From assembly GCA_002499705.1 (NCBI GenBank), contig DAMU01000101.1, forward strand, positions 1 through 16,370: a stretch of DNA of 16,370 nucleotides, in the 5' to 3' direction. The stretch is from Euryarchaeota archaeon UBA91 (GTDB taxonomy: Archaea > Thermoplasmatota > Poseidoniia > Poseidoniales > Poseidoniaceae). The notes under the pieces are model-generated. The model was given only the letters and a program-made list of their open reading frames with translations. It was not told the DNA's origin and searched no databases. Shown here piece after piece: positions 7,548-13,400 of the stretch. Position 1 is the stretch's first letter; each line of letters opens with the position of its first letter. A program made the position numbers and the translations under genes.

Positions 7548-8862
7548 GTCGAAACTTTTCCTTCCGTTGCTTCTCGTAACTCTCTTGGTCGGTTGCATTG
7601 TCTTACCCCTCGGTATCGTTCAAGAGGTTCAGGCAGAAACTTCTGCTGTTGAAGACGCTCTCTCTGCAGAGGGGTTGACTTTAGTTGCTCTACGCAACGA
7701 CACCATGGACATGAATCAAGATGGTGAGCCTGATGCAATTCGAGTGGTCGTCATTCTCAATTCGAGTTCTGATTGGACTGAAATTGAATTACGGTTGTAT
7801 GGACTTCACAAAGACAAGGAAGTTCAAGAAGACAAATACATGGCTTTTACCGGTCAATCCAATGCAAGTTTAGTTTACGATGCTTGGTCTCAAGGCGAGC
7901 ACTCACTCCGCCTTGAGTTTGTCAATCAAGACGGTGATAAAATCACCTCAATTCAACTGCCGACATATGTTCTCACTCCAGCTTTGAAAACTCCACAGTT
8001 GATGCTCGATTTGGACGCACCCACACGAATTGAAACGGGAGATTCTTGCTCGATTAACCGAATCTTTGCTGATGAAACCGGCCCTCGATACGATGCTTCG
8101 GGAACTCGAACCTTCTCAGGTGCTCCTTTTACCGTTCTTGACAATCAAACGATTTTGGATTGCTCACACTGGCCAGCGGGCGAATATATGCTCAAAGAAG
8201 CCTACCGTAACGACTTGGGTCAAACTGCGGAGTATTGGGTGAACCTTACGATTCATAATCGTCCTGCACCTGCTTTTTCGATGTCGGTCATTGGGAATGA
8301 AAACGTTACAGATAATCCGTGTGAACTTACCATGGTGCCAAATATGATTGGTGTTGACTTTTCTTCATTTGACAAAATTTGGACTGTTCAAGGAATTGAA
8401 TTAACTGGTAATCGAAGCACGACTTACGATTGTTCCGTGTTACCAGCAGGTGTTCATCTGATTACTTTAGAAGTCATCAATAATGAACAGATTCGAACTG
8501 TTCATGGCGTCAACCTCGTTCGACTTCCTGGACTCAATCTTTCGGATGAAGAAGCGGCAACCCTTCCAAGTCGTTCATTTGGAGATGAAACACCTACAGA
8601 ATCTGTGGGTTGGTTCTCAATCGGGATTCTTGGTCTCATCGTTTGTTTTGTTGTCTTCATGCTTCTTGTCCGAGTGAAGGAAGACGCTGGGGCCTCATCT
8701 CTACGAGACCTTGGGCCTATGCCGATGATTCTCTCCGATGGCTCACCTGACGCACAGGGCCTTCCAACAATGACCGACGCTGAAGGTGTTCTTTGGCGTC
8801 AACATCCAGACGGAGCAACCGATTGGTGGGATACTCAGCTTCGAATTTGGCACAAATGGTGA
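7540..8862 (+). CDS. Ig-like membrane protein with Trp-rich (WW-like) cytoplasmic tail
   Basis: A 440-residue protein whose ATG overlaps the upstream stop by 8 nt and has a strong ribosome-binding site. The N-terminus is a signal peptide (hydrophobic 6-26) ending near V-Q-A (30-32). An L-V-G-C at 16-19 could instead be a lipobox, but hydrophobic residues continue past it. The ectodomain has two related beta modules, each with a cysteine pair (C150/C188 and C231/C268) and a shared ending D-C-S-x-x-P-A-G-x-(H/Y). A transmembrane helix (about 336-357) ends in R-V-K, followed by an 80-residue cytoplasmic tail. The last 22 residues hold five Trp in W-R-Q-H-P-D-G-x3-W-W-D-x5-W-x2-W, reminiscent of a small WW domain. 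No family is recognised with certainty. Overlap with the TSP3-like gene suggests partner proteins. Confidence 0.88.
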   Translation: MSESKLFLPLLLVTLLVGCIVLPLGIVQEVQAETSAVEDALSAEGLTLVALRNDTMDMNQDGEPDAIRVVVILNSSSDWTEIELRLYGLHKDKEVQEDKYMAFTGQSNASLVYDAWSQGEHSLRLEFVNQDGDKITSIQLPTYVLTPALKTPQLMLDLDAPTRIETGDSCSINRIFADETGPRYDASGTRTFSGAPFTVLDNQTILDCSHWPAGEYMLKEAYRNDLGQTAEYWVNLTIHNRPAPAFSMSVIGNENVTDNPCELTMVPNMIGVDFSSFDKIWTVQGIELTGNRSTTYDCSVLPAGVHLITLEVINNEQIRTVHGVNLVRLPGLNLSDEEAATLPSRSFGDETPTESVGWFSIGILGLIVCFVVFMLLVRVKEDAGASSLRDLGPMPMILSDGSPDAQGLPTMTDAEGVLWRQHPDGATDWWDTQLRIWHKW

Positions 8863-8866
8863 GGTG
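8861..8866 (+). promoter_or_regulatory. Shine-Dalgarno site for the DUF4105 gene
   Basis: GAGGTG lies 6 nt before the GTG at 8873 and overlaps the TGA stop of the preceding gene (8860-8862). It supports the GTG start, which puts the initiator right before the membrane helix. The frame is open further upstream to 8786 but would then overlap the upstream gene by 77 nt. Confidence 0.65.
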
Positions 8867-8872
8867 CTAGGC

Positions 8873-9727
8873 GTGTTGGATATTGTATTGATTTCACTTG
8901 CCTCAGTGGTTGCTATTTGCATTCTCATTTGGTTGGTAAAGGTTCGACCTCGTACACCGCAAAACGATGCAGAATGGAATTCAGATTGTGAATTTTTAAC
9001 CACTACTACAGCAGAAGGCAATACAATCACATTCCGTAATGTTCGTGATTTCTTTTGGCGAACAACACGAGACCGTGATGAAGCATGGGAAGACGAGGTG
9101 GTTGTCGACGTTGAAGAATTGAAAGACATCTGGTTTATGGTCGACCATTTCCATTCGATTCATGGAATGGCTCACACATACTTGACCTTCGAATTCAACG
9201 ATGGAACTTGCCTCTCCTTCTCCTTTGAAGCGCGACGAAGAGTGAAACAACGATATCACCCTTGGGCAGGCCTGTGGCGCAATTTTGAATTATATCTTTT
9301 AGTTGGGTTTGAGCGAGATCTTACAGGCTTACGCACCAATGCTCGAGGAAATAAGGATTACATGTTTAGAGCAATTACTCCCCCAGGCAAAGACAAAGAC
9401 ATGCTCCGTCGTTTGGCGAACAAAGCCAATCAGTTGGCTGAACATCCAGAATGGTATCACTCGTTTTTGACAACTTGTAATACCTCTATTGTTCGTATGG
9501 TAAATCGAGTAACGCCAGGACGGGTACCCTTTTTGTGGCGTAATTTCCTTCCGGGGTATACGCCACGGGCTGCACTAAAACTTGGTTTGATAGAAGATTG
9601 GGGCGGCCTTGAAGGTACGCTTGAGAAAGCACGGATTGATCAAGTGGCCCGGAAATGGGATGGAGAGGGTGATTACTCTGCAATGCTTCGAGAGCATTTA
9701 CCTGATTCAACGATCCAAGAAAAGTAA
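8873..9727 (+). CDS. Membrane-anchored DUF4105 (Lnb N-terminal-like) protein
   Basis: A 284-residue protein with one N-terminal transmembrane helix (2-22) followed by K-V-R-P-R. By the positive-inside rule the main domain is predicted to be cytoplasmic. The domain matches DUF4105 as I know it: F-R-N-V-R-D-F (54-60), A-H-T-Y-L-T-F-E-F with H101, S-F-S-F-E-A-R-R-R with E119, the R-N-F-E-L-Y-L block (136-142), L-R-T-N-A-R (153-158), and W-Y-H-S-F-L-T-T-C-N-T with C202. A conserved His and Cys have led this family to be viewed as possibly cysteine-hydrolase-like, but no activity is established here. Usual members read N-C-T-T where this one reads T-C-N-T. It is the third gene of the cluster, 10 nt after the previous stop, and its end overlaps the convergent gene by 21 nt. 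Its substrate may be a neighbour's tail (speculative). Confidence 0.85.
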   Translation: MLDIVLISLASVVAICILIWLVKVRPRTPQNDAEWNSDCEFLTTTTAEGNTITFRNVRDFFWRTTRDRDEAWEDEVVVDVEELKDIWFMVDHFHSIHGMAHTYLTFEFNDGTCLSFSFEARRRVKQRYHPWAGLWRNFELYLLVGFERDLTGLRTNARGNKDYMFRAITPPGKDKDMLRRLANKANQLAEHPEWYHSFLTTCNTSIVRMVNRVTPGRVPFLWRNFLPGYTPRAALKLGLIEDWGGLEGTLEKARIDQVARKWDGEGDYSAMLREHLPDSTIQEK

Positions 9728-10339
9728 CAGTTGCCCTGAAGAAAAACTGATTTCAAGGCATTCATCTTTCGTTTGATTGTGGAGGCCTTGCGTACCTGCT
9801 CGTAATGTTTCATTTTTCAAATTCCATTTGGCTCCAGTGATTTCCAGACCGTTAACATCTCCAATTGAAAACAAAGAAAACACCGTATTTTTTTCTATAG
9901 AACAATTTTTGTAACCGCTTTTTGGAACGAGTTCTATTGTGCATTTGGAAGTGTGCAATCGTGCGTTTGAAGGTGCTTCGCACAATGCTAAAATCGCCGC
10001 GAATTGGTGGGCTAAATCTCCGCCTTCGATCCCGAAAATGTCGATTGAGGAAGCGCCGTTATCGATTGACCATCTGAGTGCTTTGAGTAAATCATTCTCA
10101 TCTTGGCCTTCTTTTCGAAGGAATTCGACTTTTGAATCTGTTTGAATTTGGGTTTGAGTTTCTTTTGAAAGGCTGTCCATATCACCGATGACAGTCTGCA
10201 TTATGACGTGATTTTCTAGGCACTGATGAGCGGCACCATCACACGCTACAACATGGTTTGCGCTTTTTACTAACGGTCTCCAAATCTCTTCATCAGGCCA
10301 GTGACCATTCGCTACGATGAGATAGGAATGCTCGGTCAT
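9707..10339 (-). CDS. Thiamine pyrophosphokinase-like protein with altered motif
   Basis: A 210-residue soluble protein resembling thiamine diphosphokinase, which moves pyrophosphate from ATP to thiamine. Family signs are A-C-D-G-A-A (32-37), V-I-G-D-M-D-S-L (50-57), a D-x-x-D pair in G-Q-D-E-N-D-L-L-K-A-L (D80, D83), and a C-terminal beta domain with W-N-L-K-N-E-T-L (162-169). Length is usual. Two sites are odd. The usual G-G-R-x-D-H is G-G-D-L-A-H at 106-111, losing both the Arg and the Asp. The C-terminal S-N-E is replaced by H-N-Q. Substrate use may therefore differ, or activity may be reduced. The distantly related archaeal 6-hydroxymethylpterin diphosphokinase (MptE) is an alternative. 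It is divergent from the giant gene and convergent with the DUF4105 gene; no functional link is evident. Confidence 0.8.
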   Translation of the reverse strand: MTEHSYLIVANGHWPDEEIWRPLVKSANHVVACDGAAHQCLENHVIMQTVIGDMDSLSKETQTQIQTDSKVEFLRKEGQDENDLLKALRWSIDNGASSIDIFGIEGGDLAHQFAAILALCEAPSNARLHTSKCTIELVPKSGYKNCSIEKNTVFSLFSIGDVNGLEITGAKWNLKNETLRAGTQGLHNQTKDECLEISFSSGQLLLFLDR

Positions 10340-10414
10340 GTTTAGGCGAAGGGTTCCATCTTGTCAAACCCATCCATCAGGTTGAATGAAAGATGAATTT
10401 GAGAATTATGTGAC

Positions 10415-10433
10415 TGACCCCCTACGGGGGTCA
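10415..10433 (+). promoter_or_regulatory. 19-bp perfect palindrome upstream of the giant FG-GAP/TSP3-like gene
   Basis: TGACCCCC-TAC-GGGGGTCA is an 8-bp stem with a 3-nt centre, matching the element at 4904-4922 in stem length, centre and outer TGA/TCA. The fifth base pair is C-G instead of A-T, changed on both arms. A weak AT-rich patch (GAATTATG, 10403-10410) lies just upstream, at nearly the same spacing as at the first copy. The right arm ends 4 nt before the ATG at 10438, so its G-run could also act as, or hide, a ribosome-binding site. It sits in the 98-bp gap between divergent genes and might affect both. Confidence 0.65.
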
Positions 10434-10437
10434 ATGG

Positions 10438-13400
10438 ATGCAAACTTCAAGAAGCGTTTTCAAGGGAGGCGGCCGACAAGGTGGCATGGCGGCGGCGAGC
10501 AGCAGACCTTTTCCAACAGTTTCAATACTGCTTACTCTGTTATTTGTCGTCCACCTCTTCTCTCCTTTGGTTGAATATCCGGTAGAATCAGACAATGAGT
10601 TGGACGAGGTTTTTGTACACTCTTCAAGCGAATATGTGCCTCTCAGTGACTCATACAGCCATGACTTTGCAGGTTCCAACCTCGCCTTCGATGGATTGGA
10701 TGATGCCACAGTTCGTGAAGAATCCGCTCTCGATATTTGGATGACGGAAATGCTTGCAGTGATGCCAAATGAAACGATGGGGACTCCGGATATTCAACTT
10801 CGTCACGATGAAGGATTTGATGCATGTTGGACTACAGAAGAAGGAGGCGTGTATGTTGGCTCTCTTGAGGGTGGCAGCTCTTCCTATACATCCGTTACAC
10901 CAAGTTGGAACATGTATCTCGTGGATTCAGTAACTCCGTCGAATGTGAGCACACCGCTCGTGGATTGTGCTCTTGCCGTAAATGAAGATGGACGCCAATA
11001 TGTTCTGTATGCAGACGGTGACAACATTAAATCAGCTCACATCGCTTATCCAAATTCTGTGTTCTCGGAACTCTCATGGCAAAAAATAACGATTCGATAC
11101 AACGTTCAGCCAACGGATATTCAAATGGTTCTTCTTCCAAGTCAACTGGAGTTTGCTGTGTTCAGAGACGTAAACGGTTCTCTTTGGCAACTCAATTACA
11201 GTGGGAACTTATGGTATGATAATCTGCTCGATGCAGGTCCAATTGGCCATTCAATTGAATTAGAAATGGATGATAACGGTGTTGCACACTTACTCTATAC
11301 TGCGGGTGAAGAAGTTCGTTTAATTCGTTATGACGGCTCGACCTATGACCGACGTGTTCTCGTTCGAGACTCCAACCTTGGCGTACAACTCGGCATGGGG
11401 TTAGATTCGAATGCAGTTGAACAAATTGCTACCACGTCTATTGTGGACGATGGTTCCGGAAATCTCATCACCAATGTGCAATTACTACGCAGTCTTTCAG
11501 GACAAGACGAAGGACGCATTGACCCTGTTCCTATCCATTCGGATGTCAACAGAGACGTGACACAACAAACCGCTTCCCTCGATCTTGAAGAAGGCGTTTC
11601 TGCGATAGCTGATATCAACGGTGATGGGTTTGACGACTTCATTTATTCTGAACCCGATTACTCAAACGCCAACCAAGAAACAGGTCGAGTGTCCGTCTCT
11701 TTTGGCTCTGTGAGCGGACTCTCGGAGCAAGGTACACTGTCATCGTGTAACGGTTCTCAAGCAGGTCAACGCTACGGCTCAGGCCTTGCTATTGCGGATT
11801 ACAATGGAGATGGTCTGTATGATATCGCTGTTGGTTCGTCTGGATGGAACGCTTCGCAGGGTAACGAAAGTGGAGATAATGGAAAAATCGAGATTCTTCT
11901 CGGAAATTCAACCTCTGGGTTCGATTGTTTGAATCCGTGGTGGGCCGTTACAGGAAATTCGGGTGAAGCGCTTGGTTGGAAACTTGAAGCAATAGCGGGA
12001 ATGAACGGTGATGGATTCGCAGACTTAGCCGCTGTAGCCGCTAATCATTCAGTCATTGTTGCTACCATTCCGAACGAAATTGTTCACAAAGGAAAGATTG
12101 CAATCTACAAGGGGACTGCCTCTTCAATGGAACACGTTCGCAACATCACACAAACCCAAGAATCGACTTTACTCGGTCGCTCGTTGAGTGGTTCAGGTGA
12201 CTTGAACGGCGATGGATTTGATGATTTACTTATTTCGAATGCAGCAGGCTTTGACTCATTCAGTGGTTTTCCTTCAGTCGAGATATACTTTGGGACTACC
12301 TTTGGTTTCAACGGAACCGCTGACCAAAAAATTCTCTCAACCGTTCAAGGAAAAATGTTCGGACACACCATCGATTTCATTGGTGATATCAATTCCGACG
12401 GCTACGACGATATGATGTTTTCAGAAGTTTACAACGGGACTGGAGGCTATCAAGCTGGAAAGGTCTGGATGTATCATGGGTCCGCTTCCGGAATTTACTC
12501 AGTCGTTCCTAATTGGACTAAAATGGGTGATTCAAGCAATGTAATGCTCGGAAGGATGTTCATGGGTGCAGGTGACGTTAATGAAGATGGATATGACGAT
12601 ATTTTGCTTATGGAACAGGGCGCTACACGTAACGGTAAGGTCGATTTGATTCTTGGTTCATCCGACGGACTGAGCAGTGAATCGGAGCTGATTGCTACTG
12701 GCTCTGCCCAACAATATCGTGGGTTGTCAATGGCAACACTCGGCGATCTTGATGGTGATGGATTAAACGAAATATGTCTCAGTTCTCGACAAACCGCTTC
12801 GAGTTCATCATTCCGAGTCGTCTATGATTTCTATTCTGAGCGCGATTGGGAATCAACCACCTTCACTTTCGATACTGATGAACTTGAATTCCTTGACGTT
12901 TCTACCTCAAGCCGAGGTGAAGCAAGCATGCTTTTGTCTTTCCAAAACTGGGACTCACTTCACTTCCTCGAACATGTCGATGATGGTACTGCAACCGGTA
13001 TCTGGGCCGATAATGTTCTTTCAAACTCCCTTCTTAATTCGACGAACTTTGCCTTCGCCGGCACAAGTTCAGGCCGTCCAATCGTTCTCTCGACAGAGGG
13101 TGGCCATGCCCTAAAGATGCAGACGACTTCGAGTTATACCGCAGTTGAACAGAGCATCCTAACATCGGGTACCATGGGCGACTTGCTTGGTTCTGCACTG
13201 GATTCTGACGGCCACCAACACCTTGCCCATGCAACTTCAGCGGTCGGTGGATACCAAATTTTTGCCTCGATTGAAGATGATTCAGGCTGGTCAACCACGC
13301 AAGTCGCTACAAACCTTGACCTTGCAGACCCGTTGGTTGTCTTGACTGACCCAAGTGATGATACGCGTATTCTCTACCGTGATTCAACTGCGAATCAGCT

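Noticed and set aside
10419..10428. CCTACGGG in the palindromes, reminiscent of a conserved bacterial 16S rRNA segment
   Set aside because: The match is limited to the palindrome centre; the flanks are not rRNA-like and both copies lie in gene-upstream DNA.
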